Assembly (NCBI RefSeq): GCF_001748365.1
Contig: NZ_BDHH01000003.1
Coordinates: 40,302 to 104,301 of the forward strand
Origin: Fusibacter sp. 3D3
GTDB taxonomy: Bacteria > Bacillota > Clostridia > Peptostreptococcales > Acidaminobacteraceae
Direction: 5' to 3'
DNA length: 64,000 nt
Below, piece by piece: positions 1 through 8,061 of the stretch. The stretch's first letter is position 1; each line of letters starts with the position of its first letter. The notes beneath the pieces were generated by a model. The model made no database searches, was not told the DNA's origin, and saw nothing but the letters and a program-made list of their open reading frames with translations. The translations under genes were made by a program, and so were the position numbers.

Positions 1-14
1 AGGAGGTGAAATTT

Positions 15-743
15 ATGTCAAAATATACGACCGGAGAACTGGCTAAATTGTGCGATGTTTCGGTTCGGACGGTTCAATTTTATGATACCAAAGAGTTGCT
101 TAAACCGACCGAACTTTCAGAAGGTGGCAGACGGCTTTATTCAGATGATGATCTGGAAAAGCTACACTTGATTTGCTTGTTGAAGACCTTTGGACTTTCA
201 CTGGATTCCATAAAAGACGTACTAAATAGTGAAACACCTAATAAAGTATTGCTTTTGCTACTTGAAGAACAGGCCAGACAAATTAATGCAGAAATTGAAA
301 AAGGACAAAAACAGATAAAAGTCATTGAAGCCGTCAAGACGAATCTACGCAATTCGAAAACCATTCAGGTCAATTCAATAAATGACATAGATCACATTAT
401 GAATGGCGAAAGAAAACTTAAAAAAACTTACAGGACTATGTTTGCAATCGGAATCCCCATGGATATTATTGAAATTGCTACAATTTATATTTGGATTACA
501 AAGGGTATTTGGTGGCCTTTTGCTGTTAGTATGTTGATTATTATTGGGATAGCTGTCCTACTCATAAAAATGTATTATAAAAACACAGCTTACATTTGTC
601 CAGAATGCAGTTCGAAATTTAAACCGAGATTTAAAGCGTTTTTCTTTTCAAACCATACCCCAAAGATGAGAAAGCTCACTTGCACAGACTGTGGGCATAA
701 AGGTTGGTGTGTAGAGACGTATTCAAGTGAGGTGCAAAAATGA
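15..743 (+). CDS. MerR-family transcriptional regulator with membrane and zinc-ribbon tail
   Basis: The N-terminus (YTTGELAKLCDVSVRTVQFY, then LLKP and GGRRLYSDDDL) is a MerR winged helix-turn-helix covering about residues 1-70, followed by a coiled-coil dimerisation helix to about residue 110. Unusually, the C-terminal half has two hydrophobic segments (about residues 140-185) and then a CPEC...CTDC zinc-ribbon-like pair, so this is probably a membrane-tethered regulator and not a simple cytosolic MerR. I chose the ATG at 15 because AGGAGGTG at 1-8 is a perfect ribosome-binding site for it; an in-frame GTG at 6 lies inside that site. The gene overlaps the following CPBP fragment by 4 bases, so the two were probably co-transcribed and the regulator may have controlled that gene. 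The inducer is unknown. Confidence 0.85.
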   Translation: MSKYTTGELAKLCDVSVRTVQFYDTKELLKPTELSEGGRRLYSDDDLEKLHLICLLKTFGLSLDSIKDVLNSETPNKVLLLLLEEQARQINAEIEKGQKQIKVIEAVKTNLRNSKTIQVNSINDIDHIMNGERKLKKTYRTMFAIGIPMDIIEIATIYIWITKGIWWPFAVSMLIIIGIAVLLIKMYYKNTAYICPECSSKFKPRFKAFFFSNHTPKMRKLTCTDCGHKGWCVETYSSEVQK

Positions 744-994
744 AAAACACACTTATAAAAGCACTGAAGTTTACGCTTTGTATCTTACCCTTTTCTATAG
801 TTGCAGGTATTTCAATTGGTTTCTATGAAATGAGCACAGGACTTGCCGATTCAATTCTGACGCAAATGTCTTCGACTTCCTTTGTGTTATTTGTTACAAT
901 TCAAACGGTTATGTTCGCCTTGATATGCGGCTTTGTGGGATACTTTATCGCAGAAAAGACGGGTCTAGTACGTCAATTCAGCTTCTTACAGTAA
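740..994 (+). pseudogene. N-terminal fragment of a CPBP-family intramembrane protease
   Basis: The 84-residue product has two hydrophobic helices and ends at GYFIAEKTGLVRQFSF, which resembles the N-terminal part of CPBP (CaaX protease/bacteriocin-processing) membrane proteins. The catalytic motifs are missing, and the frame stops inside the inverted-repeat element that begins at about 993. The C-terminal part of the same kind of protein resumes directly after that element, in another frame. The start overlaps the MerR stop (ATGA arrangement). I infer a broken gene; a small stand-alone membrane protein is less likely. Confidence 0.6.
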
Positions 995-1110
995 CGGTGT
1001 CAGACACTTTTTGGGAAGTAACGCTCTTAGTCTTTACTGTATCCGTTCATTTTTCTAAATTTGTTCTGTTAAATTAGGAGTTACTTCCGTTTGAGGTGTC
1101 CGACACCTTT
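993..1110. repeat. REP-like palindromic element inserted in a CPBP gene
   Basis: The ends are inverted copies of each other: a GGTGTCAGACAC palindrome (996-1007) followed by GGGAAGTAAC, and on the other side GTTACTTCC followed by GGTGTCCGACACC (1095-1107). About 70 bases of non-coding sequence lie between. GGTGTCNGACACC palindromes are typical of REP units mobilised by IS200-like REP-associated transposases; no such transposase is visible here. A third copy of the palindrome is at 3556-3568. The element separates N- and C-terminal pieces of a CPBP protein. Confidence 0.6.
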
Positions 1111-1255
1111 ATTTCTGTTGCTCAATGGGGTGTTCGGATTGGTTTTTGGATGGCTCTATAGAAAGCTGGGCATACAATATGCTATGATTGCCCATGCAAT
1201 GACGCATATGTGTTGTGATGCGCTTTTTTTTATTTTTATGTTTTTAAGCAAGTAA
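1111..1255 (+). pseudogene. C-terminal fragment of a CPBP-family protease
   Basis: Reading in frame to the TAA at 1253-1255 gives LLNGVFGLVFGWLYRKLGIQ, then a segment with HAMTHMCCDAL, the last histidine motif of CPBP proteases. The sequence is nearly identical in DNA and protein to the fragment at 17455-17682, so the two derive from one gene family or a duplication. There is no start codon; the fragment begins right at the edge of the REP-like element. Confidence 0.65.
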
Positions 1256-1264
1256 ATAGAGCGT

Positions 1265-1312
1265 CCTTAATAAAAGTCGTTAGGTAAATATGATTTTTAT
1301 TAAGGTTTTTTT
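1265..1312 (+). terminator. Rho-independent terminator
   Basis: CCTTAATAAAA (1265-1275) pairs perfectly with TTTTATTAAGG (1295-1305), followed by seven T. It closes the MerR/CPBP unit. From here to the toxin promoter at about 1486 I see no gene. Confidence 0.7.
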
Positions 1313-1485
1313 CTCTGTCCGCTGCGCGACCTTCGTAACCCTCTCGAAAGCCAAGTAGATTGCCATCATTGTGTGTTTAGACTCCAATGGATGGGGGCAT
1401 TACTGCTTAGTTATCAAGGGGTTAAGACTATTTTTTAGGGGATTGAATTTTAGAAGGGAATAGATTTAATTCGTTCAATATTAAT

Positions 1486-1555
1486 TTACCTTTAAGGTTA
1501 ATTTGTGTTGAAACTGAAGTTAAAAAGTAGTATAATTAATTAACCTTATAGGTAA
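1486..1555 (+). promoter_or_regulatory. higBA promoter flanked by two operator palindromes
   Basis: TTGAAA (1508-1513) and TATAAT (1531-1536) are 17 bases apart, an almost ideal vegetative promoter. It is bracketed by TTACCTTTAAGGTTAA (1486-1501) and TTAACCTTATAGGTAA (1540-1555), which are inverted copies with one mismatch. This is the arrangement expected for autoregulation by the HigA-type antitoxin, inferred from family behaviour. Confidence 0.75.
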
Positions 1556-1567
1556 AGAGGTGATGAG

Positions 1568-1867
1568 TTGCTTGACGTAAAATATAAGTCAAATAAATTG
1601 GAAAGAGTGTGTACTAATTACTCTTTTGCGAAAAAAGAATACGGAGATAGAATGGCGATTCTCATCCATCAACGCCTAGATCAAATAAGGTCAGCATCTT
1701 CTGTAGAAATGCTGGTTCAGTTTTCTATTGGAAGATGCCATCCATTACAAGGCAATAGAAAAGGTGAGTATGCAATGGACTTGGTACAGCCTTATCGGAT
1801 GATCTTTGAACAAAACGATAAAGAGATTCAAGTCGTTAGAATTATTAAGATAGAGGATTACCACTAG
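1568..1867 (+). CDS. higB: HigB/RelE-family toxin
   Basis: A 99-residue protein with the RelE/HigB fold pattern: a basic N-terminal helix region, GRCHPLQGNRKGEYAMDL and PYRMIFEQ, ending in a short V-x-RIIKIEDYH strand. Members of the family are ribosome-dependent mRNA endonucleases. It starts with TTG at 1568 behind GAGGTGA (1557-1563); the nearby ATG at 1563 runs into a stop after five codons. It sits 25 bases upstream of the antitoxin gene, in the toxin-first order of higBA. Promoter and operators lie directly upstream. Only the host-cell target is unseen. Confidence 0.85.
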   Translation: MLDVKYKSNKLERVCTNYSFAKKEYGDRMAILIHQRLDQIRSASSVEMLVQFSIGRCHPLQGNRKGEYAMDLVQPYRMIFEQNDKEIQVVRIIKIEDYH

Positions 1868-1892
1868 AAGTAGTGTCAAGGAGGAATGTTTT

Positions 1893-2945
1893 ATGAGGCA
1901 TAGCAAAAATACGATTGCTATTCCGCCAGGTGCGACAATACGCGAGCAGATTGAAAATCGAGGCATGAAGCAGAAAGAATTTGCTCTTAGAATGGATTTG
2001 TCGGAAAAGCATGTGAGTAGATTGATCAACGGGCAAGTTGAATTAACACATGACGTTGCATTGAGATTGGAGTCTGTATTGGGTGTGCCAGCAACTTTTT
2101 GGAGTAACCTTGAAGTCATATATCGTGAAAAGTTGGCACGTGTTATTGTAGAAGAAGAAATGGAAAAAGATATGGAGCTGGCAAGTTCATTCCCCTATGC
2201 AAAGATTGCTACTCTTGGATGGGTGGAAAAGACAAGAAATGCTGAAAAAAAAGTGCTTGAACTAAGACGTTTTTTCGAAGTAGCAAAGCTTGAATTACTT
2301 GATAATTTAAGAATTCTTGGGATCGCGTATCGAAAGACTGGCGAAAATGGCATCAGTGATTATAGTCTTGCAGTATGGGCTCAAAAAGCGAGATTAGAGG
2401 CTCGAAAATATAATGTTTCGCCAATAAACATCAGTAAATTGAAAGATGAAATCCCTAAGATTAGAGAGATGACTACCAAAACACCAGAGGTGTTTTGTAA
2501 AGAATTAGTCGATATTTTGGCTGAGTGTGGCATTGCATTAATTTTTCTGCCACATATTGGGGGCTCTTTCTTACACGGTGCGACCTTTTATGATGGAAAA
2601 AAGATCGTGATGGGCTTAACGGTAAGAGGTAAATATGCGGATAAATTTTGGTTTAGTTTATTTCATGAGTTACATCATATTATGTCAGGTCATATTAGCA
2701 ATGTCGAAGAAACCACTTTTCAAGAAGAAAATGATTCAGATACTTTTGCCAAAGACACGCTTATTTTACCAACTGATTTTGATGACTTTGTTAAGATAGG
2801 TCATTTCTCAAAAGAAACCATCTTTTCTTTTGCTGATAAAATAGGGATTTCACCAGGTATCGTTTTAGGCCGTTTACAAAAGGAAAATTATATCCCATAT
2901 GATCGCTTTAATGATGTAAAAGAAAAATATGAAATCGAGTATTAA
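1893..2945 (+). CDS. higA: HigA-type antitoxin fused to an ImmA/IrrE-like metalloprotease domain
   Basis: Residues about 1-85 form an XRE/HigA DNA-binding domain (GMKQKEFALRMDLSEKHVSR, then LINGQVELTHDVALRLESVL). The C-terminal 170 residues carry FHELHHIMSGH, the HExxH zinc site of M78 (ImmA/IrrE) peptidases, with a following Glu-rich segment and LILPTDF. At 350 residues it is much longer than a classic HigA (about 100). XRE-M78 fusions occur as antitoxins of RelE-type toxins. The fusion suggests the antitoxin might cleave itself or a partner on a signal, as ImmA does for a phage repressor; that is inference. RBS AGGAGG lies 8 bases before the ATG. Confidence 0.85.
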   Translation: MRHSKNTIAIPPGATIREQIENRGMKQKEFALRMDLSEKHVSRLINGQVELTHDVALRLESVLGVPATFWSNLEVIYREKLARVIVEEEMEKDMELASSFPYAKIATLGWVEKTRNAEKKVLELRRFFEVAKLELLDNLRILGIAYRKTGENGISDYSLAVWAQKARLEARKYNVSPINISKLKDEIPKIREMTTKTPEVFCKELVDILAECGIALIFLPHIGGSFLHGATFYDGKKIVMGLTVRGKYADKFWFSLFHELHHIMSGHISNVEETTFQEENDSDTFAKDTLILPTDFDDFVKIGHFSKETIFSFADKIGISPGIVLGRLQKENYIPYDRFNDVKEKYEIEY

Positions 2946-3004
2946 AAGATTTCATTTCATCCCAAAAACTTCTTTAAGGGTTCAGTCACTTCGTTAAACA
3001 TGAC

Positions 3005-3211
3005 TTGCTTTTTAAAAAGACTTCGGTGTATGATTATAAAAAGGGCAGGTATAGAACTGACAGAAATCTCTTCGACGAACTTAAATTAGAGCTCGAAAGA
3101 AATAAGAGGAAGATTAAGTCAGATGGGTTTAAAGCTGTTTTGTCCTACGCATCTAGGTTAGAGCAAGGACAACCAAAGGTAAATGCCTTAAGAAGGGCAT
3201 CAAAAAAATAG
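3005..3211 (+). CDS. Small basic protein of unknown function
   Basis: The frame encodes about 68 residues rich in Lys/Arg/Leu (NLFDELKLELERNKRKIK...) with a helical look and no recognised domain. The only start is a TTG at 3005 without a convincing ribosome-binding site, and the open frame extends upstream to a stop at 2975. It may be the tail of a longer lost gene. A terminator follows immediately. Confidence 0.35.
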   Translation: MLFKKTSVYDYKKGRYRTDRNLFDELKLELERNKRKIKSDGFKAVLSYASRLEQGQPKVNALRRASKK

Positions 3212-3244
3212 GACCATTCGCAGGGAGAATCGGTCTTATTTTTT
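3211..3244 (+). terminator. Probable Rho-independent terminator
   Basis: GGACCATTC and GAATCGGTC pair imperfectly (one bulge) around a short loop, followed by TTATTTTTTA. It ends the unit containing higBA and the small ORF. Confidence 0.5.
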
Positions 3245-3261
3245 ATGACACAATCTATAAA

Positions 3262-3555
3262 TTATTTTAGAATTTCATTTAGCAATTCACCAAGATTTGT
3301 TCCTAGAGTTGTAAAGACTTTATCTAGATTTGTTTCGTAGTTATTACTTTGCGTAATTGCAAGACGAATACCGTTTTGAAATCTCTCAAACTTGATATCA
3401 CCTTTAGCATATCCTCCAAGTCTGTCAGCTAATTTTTTATCAATAAAATTAAATTTATTGCTGACTACAGCATTAGTGAACAAGTCATTATCACGGTATT
3501 GGTTAATATCTGGTAAATGTAGAAGTAACCAGAACTCAAACAGTGAACGTTTTTG
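3262..3555 (-). pseudogene. Unknown gene truncated at its 5' end by a palindrome
   Basis: On the minus strand the frame ends at 3262 and reads upstream as SLFEFWLLLHLPDINQYRDN, then ...LADRLGGYAKGDIKFERF and a C-terminal TNLGELLNEILK. I do not recognise the family. The apparent first residues (MVSDTQ) come from the GGTGTCCGACACC palindrome, so the natural N-terminus has been replaced. The real gene was probably longer. Confidence 0.45.
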
Positions 3556-3568
3556 GGTGTCCGACACC
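3556..3568. repeat. GGTGTCCGACACC palindrome at a gene-fragment junction
   Basis: Same 13-base palindrome as at 1095-1107. Here it sits exactly between a 5'-truncated minus-strand gene and a frameshifted acetyltransferase remnant, so it marks a rearrangement breakpoint. Confidence 0.65.
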
Positions 3569-3755
3569 ATGAAGGAAATTGAAAACAGTGGAAGAAAAAC
3601 ACATATTTGTTTAATCAGAATTTAGAGGTCGGGGGTTAGCCAAAATACTGATTCAACAATTGGAAGAAATGTTCAAGGCGTTAGGGAATAACTTTGCTGT
3701 GTTAGAAACAGGTGTAAATCAAAAGGAAGCACTTATGAACCCTGTATTGGGATGA
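3569..3755 (+). pseudogene. Frameshifted GNAT acetyltransferase remnant
   Basis: From 3615 one frame reads SEFRGRGLAKILIQQLEEMF, then NNFAVLETGVNQKEALM before a stop at 3755. RGRGLA is the acetyl-CoA pyrophosphate-binding motif of GNAT enzymes, and LETG...A is the following strand/helix. The preceding strand (HICLIRI) lies in a different frame with a stop between. The N-terminal half and C-terminus are missing. Confidence 0.55.
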
Positions 3756-4218
3756 GTGAGAGTGTGTGCATGAAAAAAACTTTTAGATTAAAAGGGTAAT
3801 GTCGAGAACATATATGCCCTTTATTTTTTATACGTAAATTAAGGTAGAGTGATTCTCATCTAAGTTGGACAATTGCTCTGAAGTTCTGTTAAATAAACTT
3901 AGATCACATAAATAGGGAAAAAAATAAAAAAAAGGGAGGCATATAGAATAGCATCTGTTGCAAGGAAAAAGCCGAATAAAAGTAGTATTGTAAGAATAAT
4001 TATTTCAAATTTTGATGCTCTACAAGTAAAAGAACTCAAAGTGTTGTATCACAAGTAAGGTGGCGTAGACACGATTCAAATTGAGAAAATGGCTTTTGAA
4101 AATGAGCACACAGATTCAAATTCCAGATTTGCAAAGGAGTTCGCCGATTTTAAGAGTCTTAAATGTTTGTAGTAATGCAATTTTAGTCTTTTTAGATGGG
4201 CGGTGTTTGTCAACATAG
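3756..4218. other. Gene-poor, decayed stretch
   Basis: I see only short interrupted frames, for example about 35 codons ending near 4060 and about 28 codons near 4090-4170. None has a convincing start or a recognisable domain. The region lies between an acetyltransferase remnant and a CPBP fragment and looks like eroded coding DNA. Confidence 0.4.
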
Positions 4219-4470
4219 TTGTCAGTAAAACCTAAAAATCAAGATGATAATTCTTCAATGCGCTCTCTTGTGCTTGACTATTTTATATTTGCAAAAATGT
4301 TGTCACAAGTTGCGGCATATTATAACACTTATCCGTTCTCCCTTGAGTATCTAATTTTGGAAATCACATATGGGGGAATTGTGGAAGAAATTTTGTTGCG
4401 ATGGTTTTTAATGTCGATTTTTGAACTGATATTATGGAAGTTATTTGCTCGTAAATACTTATGTAAGTAA
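4219..4470 (+). pseudogene. Middle fragment of a CPBP-family protease
   Basis: The frame contains YGGIVEEILLRWFLMSIFEL, which is CPBP motif 1 (EExxxR). It stops after ILWKLFARKYLCK, before the FxxxH and HxxxH motifs. Those later motifs appear in the fragment at 17455-17682, and the N-terminal part at 740-994. The start codon is not credible. Confidence 0.55.
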
Positions 4471-4475
4471 TAACA

Positions 4476-4931
4476 GAATGGATTACAATACTTTGATCCC
4501 TATAGTAGAAAAACATAAAAGAAATTTTAAAAATATGCTAAAAGAATTTGTAGCAGACAGTGGTTATTCAAGTTAAAAGAACTTAGGGTATCTCAAAGAA
4601 AATGATATTGAAAGTTCTATCAAATTTCAAAGTCATGAACAAAAGAAGACCCGAAAATACCATAATGACATTGGGAAATATTACAACATGAAAATGACTG
4701 AGATTATGGATAACCAAAGTATTCTCTGTAAAGCTTTCATTTGTCATGATGGGTGTGAGCTCAAACATTTGAAACCAGAGGTTCATAAATGACCAGTTTA
4801 GAAGATTTCATCGACGTGGAGATGAAAAAGTAACAAAAGAAATCTTTCTCTATGTTATGGCAATAAATATCAATAAATACTACCGATTTGAGCAAAAAAT
4901 ACTTAAGCGGTATGAAGGAAATTCTGCCTAA
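4476..4931 (+). mobile_element. IS1182-family transposase C-terminal remnant
   Basis: Consecutive frames give LKEFVADSGYSS, YLKENDIESSIKFQSHEQKK, TRKYHNDIGKYYNMKM and finally FRRFHRRGDEKVTKEIFLYV ... YYRFEQKILKRYEG. This order matches the C-terminal DDE domain of IS1182-type transposases (ADxGY, the YLKE helix, the Cys-bearing segment and the final GKEKV-type helix). Several stops and frameshifts make it inactive. No N-terminal half or terminal repeats are visible. Confidence 0.6.
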
Positions 4932-5008
4932 CAAACGAGCAACTTTAAAATAAGGACCTATTCGTTCGGTGTTTTGGGTGTGCAAAAAAAAGAGATGTAT
5001 CTCATAAA

Positions 5009-5062
5009 AAAGATTCCCCAAATAATTTCGTTTGTTGAAACGACTTTTATTGAGGAATCTTT
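5009..5062 (-). terminator. Two-part hairpin terminator for the minus-strand regulator
   Basis: AAAGATTCC (5009-5017) pairs with GGAATCTTT (5054-5062), and an inner TCGTTT/AAACGA stem sits inside. Read on the minus strand the stem is followed by TTTTTTATG, so it terminates transcription leaving the gene at 5119-5754. Confidence 0.6.
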
Positions 5063-5118
5063 ACTTTTGATTAGAGCTTTGGTCAAATTATCTTATTTCC
5101 CGACTGCCCCTTTGTTTT

Positions 5119-5754
5119 TTACTCATTCTCTTTAATTTCATTGATGTATTTATAAATCGTATAGCGCGAGACCTTTAACTTATCCGCAACAAATGAAACA
5201 GATTTCTGGTAACTAAACGCCTTCTTCTGATAGAGCATTGAAACCAATCCATATCGATCTGCTTTCTTCATAAGGTCTATCGGTTTACCGATTGAAGCAA
5301 TACAGGAATCAAACAAATCACTAATATAAGTCACTTCATCATTTTTAATGGCACTTTGGAGATCACTTCCCACATGACTGAGTTCAACGAGCATATTAGA
5401 TGCCGAGATAATAGCTGTATAATCAAAATTTATCCCCAATGCGTAATGATAACCTTCCCCTATATAATTAAAGGTTGAGCTCTTCACATGTCGCCCTGTT
5501 GACGTGATCACCATATGGTCCACATAATCTCGATTCGTAAAAAGGACTTCATCATTGCCATCATTTAAACCGTATATATCTGCAGTGGACCCAACTTGCC
5601 GTCCACTTACACGTCCATTATAGATCGCAAGGATAGGGTGTCCAGGTTTAGACATATCATGAATAAGTGTCTCACAAGATGATCCAAACATCTTTGCAAG
5701 CCCTTCACCTGTTCTATTCAAAAAATCCAATACACGTTCTCGTTCACTTGCCAT
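5119..5754 (-). CDS. YheO/DauR-like transcriptional regulator (PAS-like domain plus HTH)
   Basis: Residues about 8-120 match the YheO-type PAS-like sensor domain (SCETLIHDMSKPGHPILAIY, then GRVSGRQVGS). The last 50 residues form an HTH_22 helix-turn-helix (SVSFVADKLKVSRYTIYKYI). Members such as DauR regulate amino-acid or D-amino-acid catabolism genes. The start is the ATG at 5754, six bases downstream of a GGAGGTG site; upstream in-frame codons lack one. It lies just beyond the operon 5836-17201 on the same strand and is the likely local regulator, probably sensing the imported compound or a breakdown product (inference). Confidence 0.8.
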   Translation of the reverse strand: MASERERVLDFLNRTGEGLAKMFGSSCETLIHDMSKPGHPILAIYNGRVSGRQVGSTADIYGLNDGNDEVLFTNRDYVDHMVITSTGRHVKSSTFNYIGEGYHYALGINFDYTAIISASNMLVELSHVGSDLQSAIKNDEVTYISDLFDSCIASIGKPIDLMKKADRYGLVSMLYQKKAFSYQKSVSFVADKLKVSRYTIYKYINEIKENE

Positions 5755-5835
5755 GACATACACCTCCAAATCAAGAGTCTTCAATTACTGATTTTAGCAT
5801 ATCAATTCTGAAATTGCAAAAGATCACGAGATCCG

Positions 5836-7068
5836 TTAATCACAGCGTTTTACAGGAAATCCGTTTTGGAAGACTACTTTGATTTTATCAGAACCCTGTA
5901 GTCTGGTAATATCCTCAAGTGGATTGCCCGAAACAACCACTAAATCCGCTAATTTGCCCACTTCAATCGTCCCAATCAAATCACTCTGTTGAAGTAAATA
6001 AGCGGCATTTTTTGTGGCAGATTTAATCGCTTCCATAGGGGTTAATCCCGCTTCCGTCATTGCCACAAACTCTCTACCGATCTCTGAGTACCGCGTATTC
6101 TTAGAATTTGTAAAATCCGTTCCAAATGCAATTCGAATACCAGCCGCTTTTGCCATCTCTATGGACTTTATATTATGCACTGCACAGGCTTTTCCCTTTT
6201 CATAAATAGACGCAGGCAATACAGCCTTCATCTTAGGGATTCCAAGCGAAATTGCCAAAGTGGAGACTAAAGTACAATCATTTTTAACCATGAGCTCAAT
6301 ACATGCCTCATCGAGCATAACACCATGTTCAATACTTCTAACACCTGCTTTGAGCGCGTTTAATGTTCCCGCTGTTCCAGTGCAGTGCGCTGCAACATAG
6401 GTACCACGTCTCTCCGCTTCTGCCACGATCGCCGTAAGCTCTTCAAAAGAGAACTGAACATCCGTGATCTTATCTATAGGTGAAGAAACGCCACCTGTTG
6501 CCATGACTTTGATAAACTGAGCACCATTTCTAAATTGCGTTCTAACCGCTTCAAGACATTCAGGAATACCATCTGCTAATACAGATAAAGGTGAATGCGC
6601 GTTTAAATACGCCTTAGAAAATTGATGTCCTGAATCACCATGTCCAGCGGTCACACTTATGATGCGCCCACTTGGCATGATCTTTGGTCCTCTTACAAGT
6701 CCCAAATCAACAGATCTGCCAAGTGAAGGGCCAAATAGTCCCATATCTCTAATAGAAGTAAAACCTGAATCCAACAATTCACCCAAGTCATGTGCTGCAC
6801 TTAGAATCAAATCAAGGTGTGAATCTAAGTTCTCATCATATCCTTGAGAATCAGCACCAATCACATGGGCATGGCAATCTATAAATCCGGGCATGAGGGT
6901 TGCATCTGGTATTCTGATCACTTCAACATCATCCCTTTCTGGACAATGCTCAACTGAACCTACGTATATAATTTTGTCAGCTTCCACAAGTACACAAGCA
7001 TTTTCCATGGCATCGTCATGACATCCATCTATAACTCTACCTTCAACTTTATAGGCTTTCATAAGCAT
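5836..7068 (-). CDS. Metal-dependent amidohydrolase (imidazolonepropionase/prolidase-like)
   Basis: A 410-residue amidohydrolase-superfamily enzyme. Visible metal and catalytic motifs in order: DCHAHV (HxH), FIKVMATGGV (bridging lysine), AAHCTG, SIEHGVM and FGTDF. It resembles the Met-dependent hydrolase A group, which includes Xaa-Pro and N-acyl-amino-acid carboxypeptidases. The ATG at 7068 follows directly on the oppF stop; a second ATG lies two codons later. As the last gene of a peptide-import operon it probably hydrolyses a dipeptide or acyl-amino acid in the cytoplasm. Exact substrate is not deducible. Confidence 0.8.
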   Translation of the reverse strand: MLMKAYKVEGRVIDGCHDDAMENACVLVEADKIIYVGSVEHCPERDDVEVIRIPDATLMPGFIDCHAHVIGADSQGYDENLDSHLDLILSAAHDLGELLDSGFTSIRDMGLFGPSLGRSVDLGLVRGPKIMPSGRIISVTAGHGDSGHQFSKAYLNAHSPLSVLADGIPECLEAVRTQFRNGAQFIKVMATGGVSSPIDKITDVQFSFEELTAIVAEAERRGTYVAAHCTGTAGTLNALKAGVRSIEHGVMLDEACIELMVKNDCTLVSTLAISLGIPKMKAVLPASIYEKGKACAVHNIKSIEMAKAAGIRIAFGTDFTNSKNTRYSEIGREFVAMTEAGLTPMEAIKSATKNAAYLLQQSDLIGTIEVGKLADLVVVSGNPLEDITRLQGSDKIKVVFQNGFPVKRCD

Positions 7069-8061
7069 TTACGCCTCACTTTTTGATATAGGGTTAGTCT
7101 GATTAACGACGTGACAAGCAACTGAATGATGTTCATTTACAGCAATCAAATCCGGTCTTACCCTTGAACAAATCTCTATGGCTTCATTACAACGCCCGAA
7201 AAATCGACATCCAGGTTTAGGATTGATCGGACTTGGCACTTCACCTTTTAGTATAGGACTAGGTTTACTCTGTTCATAATCTGGATCTGCTTCAGGAACA
7301 GCTGCAAGAAGGCCTTTTGTATAAGGATGTAGAGGCTTTTCAAAAATTGCTTCTGTATGCCCCATTTCCACAAGTGTTCCCAAGTACATAACCGCTGTAG
7401 AGTCAGATATATGGCGTACCATGGTCAAATCATGTGCTATAAATAGATACGTAAACCCATACTCCGATTGAAGTCTCATTAAAAGATTGATAATTTGCGC
7501 CTGAATAGAAACATCCAGAGCAGAAATCGCTTCATCACATACAATAAACTTGGGATCAACAGCAAGTGCTCTTGCAATGCCAATCCGTTGACGTTGCCCA
7601 CCAGAAAATTCATGCGGGAAACGGTTTGCATGCTCTCTATTAAGGCCCACAAGCTCAAATAAGTTGTATATTTTTTCTATTCGTTCTTCTTTTGTCTTGT
7701 ACATTTTATGAATATCTAGACCCTCACCGACAATCGCCCCCACAGTCTTTCGTGGATTTAAGCTTGCATATGGATCTTGAAAGATCATTTGCATTTGTTT
7801 CGTAAGTGCCTTGTAAGCTTTGCCTTTTTGAGCATGAACTTCAATCCCATTAAATAAAACCGTGCCCCCATCTGCATTATATAACCCAAGAATAGTACGC
7901 CCAACAGTGGTTTTTCCACAACCAGACTCACCAACCATGCCTAGTGTTTCCCCACGCTTGATGGAAAAGCTCACATCGTCAACTGCTTTAAGGATTTGAT
8001 TTTTACCAACTTGGAAGTATTTTTTTAGGCCAATCACTTCAACTAAATTTTCATCCAACAT
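7069..8061 (-). CDS. oppF: Oligopeptide ABC transporter ATP-binding protein OppF
   Basis: A 330-residue ATPase with Walker A GESGCGKTTVG, signature FSGGQRQRIGIARAL and Walker B FIVCDEAISALD. The C-terminal oligopeptide/dipeptide extension has the cysteine cluster CRFFGRCNEAIEICS typical of OppF/DppF and associated with an Fe-S or metal site. It powers peptide import together with OppD. The start overlaps the end of oppD by 11 bases, indicating translational coupling. Confidence 0.92.
   Translation of the reverse strand: MLDENLVEVIGLKKYFQVGKNQILKAVDDVSFSIKRGETLGMVGESGCGKTTVGRTILGLYNADGGTVLFNGIEVHAQKGKAYKALTKQMQMIFQDPYASLNPRKTVGAIVGEGLDIHKMYKTKEERIEKIYNLFELVGLNREHANRFPHEFSGGQRQRIGIARALAVDPKFIVCDEAISALDVSIQAQIINLLMRLQSEYGFTYLFIAHDLTMVRHISDSTAVMYLGTLVEMGHTEAIFEKPLHPYTKGLLAAVPEADPDYEQSKPSPILKGEVPSPINPKPGCRFFGRCNEAIEICSRVRPDLIAVNEHHSVACHVVNQTNPISKSEA

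Noticed and set aside
1745..2119. Minus-strand ORF across the toxin-antitoxin junction
   Set aside because: It is antisense to two strongly supported genes and has no domain or ribosome-binding site.
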